Shown here in pieces: positions 26,282 through 37,581 of a stretch of 64,000 nucleotides of DNA. The position numbers and the translations under genes are program-made. The stretch is from contig CM035308.1 in NCBI GenBank assembly GCA_002900995.3, positions 1,364,001-1,428,000 of the forward strand. Reading direction: 5' to 3'. Position 1 is the stretch's first letter. The number at the start of each line of letters is the position of its first letter. This DNA is from Ganoderma boninense. Taxonomy: Eukaryota; Basidiomycota; Agaricomycetes; Polyporales; Polyporaceae. The notes beneath the pieces were generated by a model that saw only the letters and a list, made by a program, of their open reading frames with translations, had not been told where the DNA came from and made no database searches.

Positions 26282-26603
26282 CGTTCAATAATGAACCCAT
26301 GTATACCATTACCTCTCCGACCTCCCGTCGCCATTTTCGGTGACTAGATGCATCCACGTGTATGTTCTGCGCTTTTATGTTTTTTTGGATATGTATCAGA
26401 TGTTTTAAATGCACTCGATCAAGTACGGTTTAGTTCGCATTTAGATGGCTATGCAATCAACAGTGGGGTCAGCGGGCATTCAAGCTTCAAGACCAAATGA
26501 CGCACAACTTCGTACACGGTTACACCGTTGCTTCAGAGACCCCCAATGCCCCAGACTATTGATGGATGAGGCTGATCGCATAGGCTAGAGCCATCATATG
26601 TTT

Positions 26604-27047
26604 CTATTCGACTTCAATTTGCGACCGGAGATGTTCTGTTGTATCACCGGCGTTGAAAACCGTGATCAGTGGTGGGTCTTGGGCTTTTCTGACCGGTTTG
26701 CTCAGAGACGCCCAGTACTTGCACGAAGTCATACGATCCTGATTGTGTTTCTCAATAGGAACCTTCCTACCTGACCACCATTTTTCCCGCTGTTCCTGAA
26801 TGTACAGCTCTGTACCCGGTATGGCCTTTTCATTGTACACGCCGCCCACTTCTCATCCTCCGTCGGTGCCCAGCCACCCTTGAATTCGGACAGAGCTGGA
26901 ATGGCATCACATCAGTTGGGTGTGGGAATTTCAAACATCAGGCCAATTGCCTACTTACCTTTACCCACCGAATCTCCGTGCTTTGACGTGGGAGGCTACG
27001 AGACCAGCCTGATGGGGGTAAGAGACATCCGGAATCTTCTTGGACAT
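26604..27047 (-). pseudogene. Possible small orphan gene or frameshifted pseudogene
   Basis: On the minus strand, MSKKIPDVSYPHQAGLVASH begins at 27047. After a plausible intron (GTGGGT to TTCCAG) it continues as ALSEFKGGWAPTEDEKWA. The next coding-like stretch, VYNEKAIPGTELYIQEQREK to LRSQIEVE with TAG at 26604-26606, lies in a different frame. No GT-AG intron in the right phase connects the two. Both pieces look protein-like and lie in the right order, which suggests a single-base frameshift (real decay or a sequence error). I do not recognise the family. It could also be chance. Confidence 0.3.
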
Positions 27048-27155
27048 TGGAGCAAGCAAGCAGACTCTGGGTGCAGTTGAAGAGGGTAGAATCAAAGCAA
27101 AACCCACTCTTCCCTAAGCTCTACTATGCATGTACTGCCAAACGTAAGACATACC

Positions 27156-27224
27156 CACAGGTGGCCTTTGAACACGGCAGTTTACACACAGGTGGCCTTT
27201 GAACACGGCAGTTTACACACAGGT
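27156..27224. repeat. 31-bp tandem repeat, about 2.2 copies
   Basis: Two exact 31-bp units (27156-27186 and 27187-27217) begin CACAGGTGGCCTTTGAACAC, followed by the first 7 bases of a third. It lies 270 bp upstream of the GST start. It is a simple recent duplication; each unit contains CAGGTGG, an E-box-like core. Confidence 0.85.
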
Positions 27225-27494
27225 CTATGTACCAGAGGATGGGTGCGTAGATTGAGAAATGGGGGTCAACATAGCTGACTCGGCGCCGAGACTCCACTAC
27301 TTAGATGATATCCATCATCCAACCTTCCATTTGGAGGCAAATGCCCACAAGGATTCCCGTGGAACATCCTCATGGGAACGAAACGTCGCTGGGTCTGTAC
27401 CCGGCATACATACATATAGAGCATTGATCAAGCAAGATACGGTACACCGAGAAAGACTTTACCTCGCTCACCCGTGCCTTCACGCGCCGAGATC

Positions 27495-28384
27495 ATGACG
27501 GAACCCATCGTCTTCTACGACATCGATCGCAAGGTCACCCCGAACGAAGCCAGAGCTTGGAACCCCAACTGCTGGAAAACGCGGTGAGGCCATCCCATCG
27601 ATAAGCACGGGCGACGAGATCGAGCTCGAGCTTCAGTACTTACGACCTCACGTACGATCGGCACAGGTACACATTGAATATCAAGGGCATCCCGTACCGC
27701 ACCGTCTGGGTCGAGTACCCCGTCATCAAGCCACTCCTCCTCAAGATCGGCGCCCCTGCCGCCGAGAAGCTCCCCGACGGCACGCCCCTGTACACCCTGC
27801 CCACGATCTACGACCCGAACACGAAGAAGGCCGTCACCGACTCAGCCGCGATCGCGCGCTACCTCGACGCGACGTACCCCACGCACGGTCCGCGTCTCAT
27901 CGCCGCAGACACGGATGTCCTGCATACCGCGTTCCAAGTGGCTTATCAGACGACGCTGTTCGAAGGAAAGCATGTCGCGTCCCTGGCCCTACCGGCATCG
28001 CACGAGATCATGAACGAGCCGAGCGCGGCGTACTTCAAGACGACGCGCGAGGCGTTCTTTGGGCCCCTTGCTGAGCTCGCGCCGAAGGGGAGCGAGAAGC
28101 GGAAAGCGCACTGGGAGGGGTTCAAGACGAACTTAGGGAAAGTCGCAGAGTGGTTTGGTGCCGACGGAAAGGACAAGGTGTTGTTCTCCGGTGATGAGGG
28201 AGGGAAGATCGTGTATGCGGACATCGTGGTCGCGGCGCAGCTTAGGTGGATGAGGGCCGTGTTCCAGGAGGACAGCGAGGAGTGGAAGGATATCATGAGC
28301 TGGGACGGGGGAAGATGGAAGCGGTTGATGGAGGTGTTCAGCAAGTACGAGGCCGTTGACGAGGGATCGGTCGCGGAGCTTTGA
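27495..28384 (+). CDS. Glutathione S-transferase, fungal FuA / etherase-like class
   Basis: Two exons, 27495-27583 and 27667-28384, are separated by an 83-nt intron and encode 268 residues. The N-terminal thioredoxin-like domain starts MTEPIVFYDIDRKVTPNEARAWNPNCWKTRYTLNIKGIPYRTVWVEY, with LYTLPTIYDP (cis-Pro) and the glutathione-binding TDSAAIARYLDATYP. An all-helical C-terminal domain follows. The DIxxKxTPNxxAWNPNCWKTRYxLN start resembles fungal FuA GSTs, related to bacterial LigE beta-etherases and expanded in wood-decay basidiomycetes, where they bind or cleave wood-derived aromatics. The class and role are inferred from this N-terminal pattern. The upstream same-strand neighbour is a 4CL-like ligase. 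Confidence 0.88.
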
Positions 28385-29608
28385 AGTTCAAGCGGCAGTA
28401 CTAGTAAGGCGTACGTAGAAACGATTGAACAGGATTTCAATTAGAGTTGAAGAGCATCAGCGATCTGAAAATCGAATGAGCATAGCAGGCAGCTCAGGAA
28501 AAAAAGGACCAGCACGGGCGGTAGATATGTGGTTGGACTGTACGGCGGGCAAACCTCGGCTCGTCCAAAACCACCCGCTAACGAAATGGGCAGCACAGCG
28601 TGTGGTCGTGCGCGTTCCACCGACCGGTGGCTATCTTTCCTGTGCCGACCGGAGCAACTAAATTCAGGAACACCGGTCCGCCTGATGTCCTTGGCTAGTT
28701 GCTCGCCACTTGCAAATGGTATGTGTAATTGCATGAAAGCTTGGACGCTTCCCAAGCCTGGAGGAAGTCTGGCAGGGCCGGGGTTGAAATGGGGTCTGTA
28801 GACAGCCAAATACTTGGGTCGGTGTAATTGCAAGATGGCTGCGAGGTCGGTCCTGAAGGCGCCGGACTTGAAAGTCCAAGGATACCCTTCGCGTAAGTGG
28901 CAGTACTTGAAGATCACTAGGGGGTGAGGTGGCCTCAGGCACACAAATAGAGTACGCATTCACTCACGAACAAGATGATAAAATGCGTCAACGCCCGAGG
29001 ATCGCGGGCGGTCCTGGCTATTTGGGGATGACCAAAGAGGTTGGTCCTTATGGGAGGATGAGGTGGAGGGTGACAGCGGGGAAGGAGCTTCAGTTCGCCG
29101 GCCTGTCCGTTGTCGGAGTAGACTGTTGACGTTCTGGGGGATCTGCGTCGGGCGTGCGAAAGGGAATAGGAGGGAACGAACGGGAAAAAGGATCTGATGG
29201 AAGATGAGCATACACAACGTTCTGTGGCATTTCGTGAGGGGCTGAGATGGAGTCTCTGGCGGGTAGCAACGGAGGCTGTCGAGGGGAGGAGACGAGGGGA
29301 GGAGGAGGCGGGCGGGGTGGGCGGGCAGTGTGATTGTCAGGGCCGTGGATGGGATGTGGATGGGGAGGTGTTAGTTGCGGTGAGGGCTGGATGCGATGCT
29401 GACCGGTGACGGGAGAAAGAGAGGAAGGCGGCGGAGCGGCGATTGGACGGATGGGCCTCTAGCGCCGGCGTCTCGTATACCTTGCCCTTCACACCGCCAC
29501 CTTCCGTCCCCAGGCCCTCCCGTCTCTCCCTCTCCCTTCCCTCCTCCCCTCTCCCTTCGTCCTCCCCACTCCCCTCCTCGTCCACCGGCTCTCAGGAAGA
29601 CCGCCGCC
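28385..29608. other. Intergenic, about 1.2 kb
   Basis: This lies between two plus-strand genes (GST and DUF6533 protein). A 172-codon minus-strand frame at 28441-28959 has no recognisable domain and is not called. The 200 bp before 29609 are pyrimidine-rich (CCTCCC and TCTCCC runs), as in many basidiomycete core promoters. Confidence 0.45.
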
Positions 29609-31326
29609 ATGTCCGACAACTCCACCGACTCTGCCACTCCCGACCTTTCCGACATCCTCCCTCCCTACCTCAACCTCCCTCCCCACCTCTCCGCACAGAA
29701 GTACTTCTTCGTCTGCACCCTCACCGTCGCCGCTTGGGATACCCTCGTTCTTTCTCCCCGCACCTGGCGTCTTCTCCGCACCAAGGAATGGCCTCCGTTG
29801 AAGATCCTCTTCCACTTCCTTCGTCTTTTCATGCCCATAGAATTCACTATCGTCGGTCAGTAACCATATACCTAGTCTTTCTCATCCTTGGCTCACTATC
29901 CGAAACTCAGGCGTCGCGTTCTTTGACACCAAGTGGTCCCAGGCTGTGAGTTATTTCTACATCCCATTAGCATGAATGCGTTGAGGCACCCCTCCGAAGG
30001 AGCGCCTGAGGAGCAGGCGAACTTCCGCCGGTACCCCCGGAGGTTGTTTCCACCCCATTCCACTTCGCGCCCGCAAGGAACGAACACAACCTTTGGGCGT
30101 ATCGCGTGTTCAAAAGAACGATCCAGCTAATCTTCCTTGTTTCAGCAATGCTCGCATTTCTTCCTCTTCGAGCCTATCTGCACGGCCATCCTCCTTGCCG
30201 CCTGCTCCATCATCCATGTCATCAGAATCCACGCTATCTATGAGAAGAACAGGAACGTGCTTTTCGGAATGGGTGCTCTCCTCGCGACCCAGGTTGTCGT
30301 TACCGCCATTTGCTGCGGATTCTACCGTTGTAAGTGTCAACCTCTCTCTCGGGACTCGGCCAGTTCGCGTCTCTACCCTACGGTGGTTGTCGGTACCCCT
30401 TGCCTCGTTATCGGCCTATAAACGCGATGTGGCGCGTGCTTGGAATAAATCCACCGCGCTTCTGTTCTTCTCATGATCAACTCTCACTCAACCTCAGAAA
30501 CCGAAGACCATGCCCTGACTTCCGGACCCCTTGCTTATGCTGACTGGTTCCTATCACAGCAACACCTCTCGAGGAAGGCCAAGGATGCATTGCGGAGCCC
30601 AAGGCCAACTGGGTTGGCATCTACTGGCTCTCTGCTACTCTCACCTACACTGCCTCCGTATGTTCATCCCATCGCGTGCCTATTATGAACCCAAACTGAC
30701 AGCCACTTCTCGTGGCGCAGTTCGCCCTCGCAGTCAACCGCTCCCTCCGCTCCCTGTCGATCAAGCCCCTCTCCTACTGGAAGCTCATGCTCCGCGACGG
30801 GCTGAACCTGTATGGCGCGATCTGGGTCGTCAACATGGTTAACATGCTCTTCTGGTTCATCATCACTCCCACCGGCCCCAGCGACCCCATTCGCACGATC
30901 GTGACCTCGATGGCCGCCGTGCTCACCGCGTCCATGTCCATGCGCATCATCCTCGCGGTGCGCGGCTCCCTCGCCTCGGGCGGTTCCTTTGCGGTCTCCT
31001 CGTCGAGCAACCCCAGCCGCTCGGGCAACACCACGCACGTCATCTCCGCGAACCGCGGCACTGGCCAGGGTGGCGCGCCCCCGAACCCCGTGCTGTCGCT
31101 CCGTGGGAACGATGCCCACCACCCGGGCGCGATGTACGCGCTCCCGCTATCGGACGGGGACAAGGCTGTCACGGACTGGGACGGCAAGAGCAGCGTGGGC
31201 GGCGGGCGCGACCAGAAGGTGACCGAGATACTCCCCGTCGAGTCGCAAACGGGCGGCCCGGAGGGCGTGCACGTCACCGTCGAGACGGAGAACGACTTCA
31301 CCGGCTACCAGAAGGAGAAGATCTGA
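29609..31326 (+). CDS. DUF6533 domain multi-spanning membrane protein
   Basis: This is a basidiomycete-expanded family of unknown function with about seven membrane helices. The start is MSDNSTDSATPDLSDILPPY. The DUF6533 core is YFFVCTLTVAAWDTLVLSPRTWRLLRTKEWPPLKILFHFLRLFMPIEF. Later helices include VAFFDTKWSQA, QCSHFFLFEPICTAILLAACSIIHVIRIHAIYEKNR, VLFGMGALLATQVVVTAICCGFY, WVGIYWLSATLTYTAS and YGAIWVVNMVNMLFWFIITPTG, with a final helix near IVTSMAAVLTASMSMRIILAVRG. A soluble Ser/Gly-rich C-terminal tail of roughly 120 residues follows, ending in TGA at 31324-31326. Introns are 55-230 nt, two of them longer than is usual in this window. No catalytic motif is seen; receptor or transporter-like roles are only guesses. 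Confidence 0.85.
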
Positions 31327-33281
31327 GAAGCGGGGCGTTGCTGCGCTTGCTCCCCCCTTGCTTCATCACCTTCTCCTTCCGCTTCTCCCTCGTCTTTGCT
31401 GTCGTGTAGCTTCGGCACATGTAGAGGATGGTTCGTCGGAAGGAAGAGTTTCTGGGACGCAAAAGGGGGGCGACCGGCCGACGGAATCGCCCCCCTCCCC
31501 GCCTCGCTGCTGCTGCTCTATTTATTTCTTGATGTGATGCGTCCTGCCCGCCCATCCGTTCGTTGCTCTGCCACTGTCATATACAAATATACTCCCCATA
31601 CATGGCTTCTGGCTACGTACGTGCTACAAGACCCCGCAGCTCGAGGCTCGTCTATGCTCCATTATTCTTGACTTCTCCCCTCCCCACTGACATGGGCGAG
31701 GGGTGTCTCTGCTCCACTGACCCTCCTTCGTTTCTGCTCGCCTCTTTGTCTGTAGCACCACTAGTAGTTGGCATTGTATATATGTAATATATCCTGCTTG
31801 TCTGTGGACCGGAAGTCGCGTCGCCATACCCGACCTCGAGCTCAGAGTATCCCGTCTTCCGTGGGAGCACATGGTCGGACGTTGCGCTCCGTGTGCTTCC
31901 TCGCTTCCCTGGCGACACACGTTATCCGAGAACGCCTCAGAAACTCCCAGCCGGTTCAAGAAGGCTGCAGTACTTACGGAGTCGGGGGGATCATCCTCCT
32001 TCCCATCCCTTCTGCGGTGCCTGTGCGCCGGGCTACGTATGTCCGAGCACCGACGATCCCGTTCTTCCTTGCTATTCGACAATCGTGTGTAGTGGTGCTG
32101 AGCGAGTTTGCCTGCCCAAGGCCCCAAGCTTTATATTCAGCCTTACTCGACGTTGCCCTATGCACACCCGCGTGCATGAACTACAGCCTGAGGAACTGGA
32201 TAAAGGTTAAGTACGTTAAGTACTGGCAGGTGAGGAAACGGACGATATATAGATAGCATTTTGACAGTGACAGCAGACGTGCACGACAGACACATCGACG
32301 CGGCTCAGCGAAGGATGGGAGGGAGGCGGGTGAGAACTCAGAAGAACGACGACGACGACAATGACAACATTCAGAAGGAGGTGCCAACAGCCACGACATG
32401 ATGGACGATGAACAGCAACGAACGAAAGAAGAGCAGCGCGATGATGATAGGCTTAAAACGACCAAACCGAACGGACCGAAAACGGCTGCACCAGAGGGAG
32501 CAGAAGAGAAAGCGAAAGCTGGTTGTATTTTTGTGGCGGAGGGCGAGAAGAGACGATGCGATGCGGTGGCTGGTACTGTTAAATCATACAAATGAAGTGG
32601 CAGGCGGCATGATGACATGTGTGTGTTGTACTGTATGCGTGGACGAGCGTGTTGCGTTGCGTTGCGGTACGTTGCGTGTTGTCAATATGCATATGAGACA
32701 AAGCGGATGAATGCGGGACGTGGACTAATGGTGGTACAGTATGAGGGGAAGGTGGCTATCACCGCCAACGAGGTATAGAAGGACACAGGGAGACTACTTA
32801 GACTTAGTCCAGCTTCCATCATAGCGAATAGCGAGACACAAATGCACGATGTGGGAGGCGAATGCAGCGGGGTCAGAGGTGGGGTGGAGACCTGGGGGAT
32901 GGGTGGATGTCCACGAGAGACATGCTTGGTGGTGGGTATTGCAGGAGGATGAGGGCATGCAGAGAGAAAAAGTGGAACGACAGCGGTTGAGCGGCGGGCA
33001 TAGCATAGCGAGATTATCAAACAGGTGCAGGGACTGAGGCACCGTAGGAACGGAGGCGCCGCTCGTGGTTGTGGTGATCGTTGGCCATCCATGGTGGAAT
33101 GACGGAGCGCTGTGGGTGTCTTCGCTAGATAGGGACCATGGTGACATCGCTCGGCCACTCTGCCCTGACAGCAGCAGATGTTTAGAATGGGGATATCGCC
33201 AATGCGGTAGAGCGAAGGCATTTGAAGATGGCGCTAGGGTGCGCAATCGTACCACATCCACATCGCAGTTGTGTCGATCGT
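31327..33281. other. Two-kilobase convergent gap without a recognised gene
   Basis: This lies between the stops of the DUF6533 gene (+) and MPS1 (-). Simple sequence includes GAC-type repeats near 32340-32370 and repeated TTGCG near 32650-32680. Frames such as 32181-32618 (minus) are Ser/Cys-rich and not protein-like. It may hold long 3' UTRs or a noncoding RNA; I see no tRNA. Confidence 0.45.
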
Positions 33282-36200
33282 TCATGATAGCTGGTGACTC
33301 ATGGACGCCGAGAGCGCCGCGTCTCGATTAATGTTCTTCAGCTCGCTCACAAGCCGCTACAAGGGTCTGTGTCAGCTAACTCTAGATGAAGTCAATGCAA
33401 GTTACGAACCTCAGCTTCTGCCGCCATGCGCTCGTCGCTCCAACCAGCCATCCCATGGTCTGAACCCATCTTCAAGCCGTATAGTAGTAGCTGCCGCATA
33501 TAGTGGGGATTGATGATCGTCTCGTCAGGTCGTAGGTCCAGCTCGGGGAACTGAGATGGCGGGGGAGTAGGTGGCGCCGGGGGCGGACACGGTTCGGCTG
33601 GAAAAGAACGCAGCAAAAATTGGGTCAACATAAGAGGCATTCGTCAACCCAGACGCAGATCGCCGCCCACTCACGCTCGAGCCAATTTTGTTGCAATAGC
33701 TCCGGAATGGTCGCCCGCGCCTTTGGATTCCGGACAAGGCAGCTCTTCATCGTGTTGATGATACTCTGCGGCACGCGAACCTTCAGGTGGTCGAGCCTCT
33801 GCGGCGGCGACCCGGTCGGGGGTGCGTCCTTTTTCCGCTGTGCGACGGGCACCGCGTACTCGGGGAACTCGATCACGTGGTTCTCATCGGGAATGACCTT
33901 CAGCTTCTGGTAGACGGCGAACGCCTGGAACGGTGGTTGCCCGTACACCATCTGGTAGAGGATGCAACCGAGCGACCACACGTCCGACGGGCGGCCGACC
34001 TTGAGGCGGCGCATGCCCTCCGGGAGCTCGATCGCCTCGGGCGACATATAGTTGACCGTCCCGATCTGGTGATCACGCTGGATGTTCGTCGTGTCGTTCG
34101 CGATGGCGTTCGCGATACCGAAGTCGATGAGCTTCAGCTGGCCTTTGACGAGCACGAAGTTGGCGGGTTTCAAGTCCGAGTGGACGATCTTCTCCTCGTG
34201 GATAACGTGCACGGCCTGCAACATCTATTCGGCACAGAGCTCAGTCCCGCCCCATATACGTATGAGGATGCCGTAAATGCAGGGCTCACCTGCTTCCAGT
34301 AGTACGCGACCCATACGGGGTCCATCGGCTCTTTCTGCTGCTCCTGGAGGAGCTTCGCCAAGTCGATCTCGCCACACTCCATGACTAGCAGCAGCGCGCC
34401 CTTGGAGCCGCCACTGCCCTGTTTGACCTCGCTGTCGTAAAGGCGGATGATGCGCTGGTTGCCCTCAAGGCGCTTCAAGAGAGCGATCTCATTCATGTAT
34501 CCGTTCATCGTCTCCGCATCGACCTTGTCCAGAGCGACCCGCTTCAACGCAAAGATCTCGTGCGAGTGCGTCATCACCCGGAATACGCGCGACGACCCGC
34601 CCTTGCCGAGCATGTCTAACCGCGAATACCCCTTCTTGTTCACTACAAGCGTCCGCGACCCGCCCTGGCTCGGCATCGCCGCAAGCGGCGGAGGTGCCAC
34701 GGGCTTCGAAGGCTGTAAAGGTGGCTGCTGGAGCTCGCTCTCCTCCCAGTGTGACTGCTTGTGGCCCTGGGGGTCCATCGCACTCGGACTGCGCCGACTC
34801 CGGGAGACCTCGACGGCGGTCGGCGAGCCAGCCCCGCCGCGCATCGTGTCTGAGTCTTTGCGCTGATGCCGGAGGTGCGTGTGGGCGACGGTGGTTGGCG
34901 AAGGTGCCGGCACGTAGCCCTGGCGGGCTGCGAATGCTGGGTCTGTCAGTTATGCTCGGACAGCATCGATGTTTGCAGGCGTTCACACGCACCTGCCGCC
35001 TCCTCCGCTTCCCGCCGCGCATTCGCGTAGCCCTCCTCAAGCGCGATCTTCCGTTCCTGCTGCAGCTTCTCCTCAAGCGTCACCCGCCTTGCGCCTAATG
35101 CCGTCCCCGGCCGCCCGAGACCAACGATGGGGCGTTCAGGGAGGGGATCAAGAGGCGGCGGAGCTTCGCTGAAACTGGCGGAGCGTCGAGGGCGAATGGC
35201 TTGATGCGCCACATTGGGGTGCTGAAGGTTGGCGGGGGGGAGCTCGTGGTCCTCGCCCAATTCTGCAATGCGTTCGAAGGCCATCGCCTTGCCCATCGAC
35301 CGCGCTGGGCGGATGACGCGTGCGCGCTGGTTCTCCTTCTCCTCGAGGATGCCGCCGGCTGCGGTTTGGGGATTTGATTTGGGCTGGGAGTCGCTATCGG
35401 ACAGGTCCTCAACCCGCACACGGCGAGGGCCTCCGACTTTGCGGCCGGTACCTGCGTTCGCGACTGCGAGTGTCGGGAAGCTGCGTGATGCGCCGGCAGG
35501 GGTTATCGACAGCGACCCCGAGGTGGTGCGCTGGAGTTGGCGAGGGTAGAAGGACTCTTGTGGTAGAGACTCTGAGCGAGCGAGAGCAGGTGGACGAGCG
35601 TAATTCGTAGGACCAAGGACGGGGGAGGGCGCTTTAGGTGGAGAGTCGGAGGGTGTGGGAGGGGTGGATGATTTGGAAGAACCCTTGGAGACACGGACTA
35701 TCTCGCCACGGGAATTGCGCTCATAGTTGAAGGAAAGGTCGGAGAGGTCGCAAGCGATGGAAGAATCGTCGGAGTTGGCGGGGAGACTTGGAGCTTCTTG
35801 GGGCCATCTCGTGATGGAGGGGGAGAGTGAGAAGGCGTACCGGGTGAAGATGTACGTCCTTCTACGAGTGTATAGGAGCTGGTCAACATGCGGGGATGCA
35901 GGTGATTGAGTGGTCAGCGGTGCCGGTGCTGGGGGATAAAGGACAAGTGAGTTGATGCCACCGGCAGCGAGGAGAAGTACGTACAAGAAGGGTGACGGGA
36001 CAAACCTTTTGTCTAACAGGACGCGTGGTTGGGATAGGCGGAGGAATCTGCGCAAATTGTTCAACAACCACGCGGTGTAGGGGAGGTGGGTACCGGGGCA
36101 GAAACGAACCGAGGCTTAGGGAGAGGGTCGAGGATAGACTTGCGGGGAGAGCTGGGACGGTGGCTGCCGAGGATAGTTGAAGACGGAGTGGCAGGGGCTG

Positions 36201-36312
36201 CGCTGAGAAACTCACTGCGAGATATACAGGCTGGGAAGGGCCAGAGCAGGCAGCGGGAGAAGGACGACACCTTTGTTGGACTTGCTAGACGCCCGTCTCC
36301 AGTTGAACTCAT
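33282..36312 (-). CDS. MPS1: Mps1/TTK dual-specificity spindle-checkpoint kinase
   Basis: The C-terminal kinase domain is clear. The glycine-rich loop is [10 protein letters not shown], the VAIK-equivalent is [12 protein letters not shown], the catalytic loop is HSDLKPANF and the metal motif is DFGIANAI. The activation segment is [12 protein letters not shown], then [20 protein letters not shown] and [17 protein letters not shown]. The [21 protein letters not shown] and IIRLYDSEV stretches are typical of Mps1. The tail ends [20 protein letters not shown] with TGA at 33282. The N-terminal half (34.9-36.3 kb) is a Ser/Pro-rich disordered region ([23 protein letters not shown]). Mps1 drives the spindle assembly checkpoint at kinetochores and spindle-pole-body duplication. 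The first exons near 36.0-36.3 kb are uncertain; [14 protein letters not shown] at 36312 is the best start. Confidence 0.9.
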
Positions 36313-36507
36313 GCCCCGCACGAGGCAGCAACGCGGTCATGTGCTTTCTCTTCACGCGTTACCTCGCGCCTCCCACCTCCCGCGCAGGCTTCATCCACTC
36401 CCCGCCTCGTGCTTAGGTTCACTGTCGGCGCTTGGCCTTATCATTACAATTCCCGATCCTACAAGGGTTTCTCCGATACTAGCATCCTTGTTCCATGCCA
36501 CCCCTCC

Positions 36508-37581
36508 TTAAATCCTGTGTTTCTCCAAGAACTGCAGAATCTCGCGCCCAATCTCCGCAACTGCGCTTTCCCTGCATTTATTCAACGTGGTCAGTCTCGG
36601 CCAGTATGAGGATGACAACTTCACGTACAAGGCGAAATGCCCGTCATCGACGAACTTCACCCTCGCGTTCGGGTTGTCCTTCTTGAAGGCCTCCGCACCC
36701 GCGGGGACGAAGATCACGTCGTTCTTCCCCCACACAGCCAGGAGCGGCGGCTTGAACTCGCGCAAATACTTCTGGAACTCAGGATAGAGCTCAACGTTGT
36801 GCTTATAATCCATCAACAGGCCCAGCTGGATCTTGGCGTTGCCGGAACGCGTCATGAGGTAGTAGTCGAGATGGTACGTCTCAGGAGGGATCGCAGACGG
36901 GTTGGGAGATCCGTTCTCGTACTGAAAGCGTAACATGAGTATGGGTGCTCCACAATGCAGAGGCGATGTGCGCACCTGCCACTGAGTAATCGGAAGGCTG
37001 GTGACCTTTTCCAATGCGGCAAAATTCTCCTTCGAAGGGTCCTCCCACGCCTTCTTCACCGGAGCCCAGAAGTCCTTGCCAAACCCCTCTTCATACGCAT
37101 TGCCGTTCTGGCTGATTATCGCCTTGATTGCCTTCGGACGTTGGAGTGCGAGCCTGGACGCCGAATGGTCTCAAGTCAGTCGACGGCAACTGGCAAGAAC
37201 CATGACGCTGCGCGAAGCCACTTACCTCAAAGCCGTGGGCGCGCCATAGTCAAAGATGTAGACGGAAAATTCCTTGATTTCAAGCGCGTCCAGGAAGGCA
37301 GCGATGGTGTTCGTGATCGACTCGAAGGTGTACTGGTACCTCCTGTCCTCAGGCACGGCGGTGAAGCCATACCCAGGCAGATCGGGCGCAACGACGCGGT
37401 ACTTGGTCGCAAGGATCGGGATGAGGTTGCGAAATTGGAACGAGGACGAGGGAAACCCATGGAGGAGGAGTATGACGGGGAGAGAGGAGGTGTCCTTCCT
37501 AGCCGTTGGGACGGCTTCGCGATAAAATACCTTGACGCCATTGTCGACGGTGATCGTATTGACTTGGGTGGAAGACGCCAT
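36508..37581 (-). CDS. Alpha/beta hydrolase, epoxide hydrolase / haloalkane dehalogenase-like
   Basis: Exon 1 encodes MASSTQVNTITVDNGVKVFYRE, the oxyanion motif HGFPSSS (His near residue 41), PDLPGYGFTAVPEDR and IFDYGAPTALR. In that elbow the nucleophile position is Asp (about residue 111), as in epoxide hydrolases and dehalogenases, not the Ser of esterases. Later exons carry the cap domain and LLAVWGKNDVIFVPAGAEAF. The general base is His in DDGHFAL, which splices to ESAVAEIGREILQFLEKHRI (57-nt intron), stop TAA at 36508. The family hydrolyses epoxides or C-halogen bonds through an Asp-ester intermediate. The exact reaction is unknown. The MPS1 start lies about 195 bp downstream of its stop, same strand. 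Confidence 0.87.

Larger units (their letters stand above)
26282..27494. other. Intergenic with a tandem repeat and a possible broken gene
   Basis: These 1.2 kb lie between the ligase and the GST. They contain a 31-bp tandem repeat and a minus-strand coding-like stretch with a frame break, both listed separately. The last ~150 bp should hold the GST promoter. Confidence 0.5.

Noticed and set aside
28441..28959. 172-codon minus-strand frame downstream of the GST
   Set aside because: No recognisable motif or splice sites; it looks like chance openness in GC-rich DNA.
32181..32618. 145-codon minus-strand frame in the convergent gap
   Set aside because: Ser/Cys/Arg-rich and overlapping simple repeats; not protein-like.
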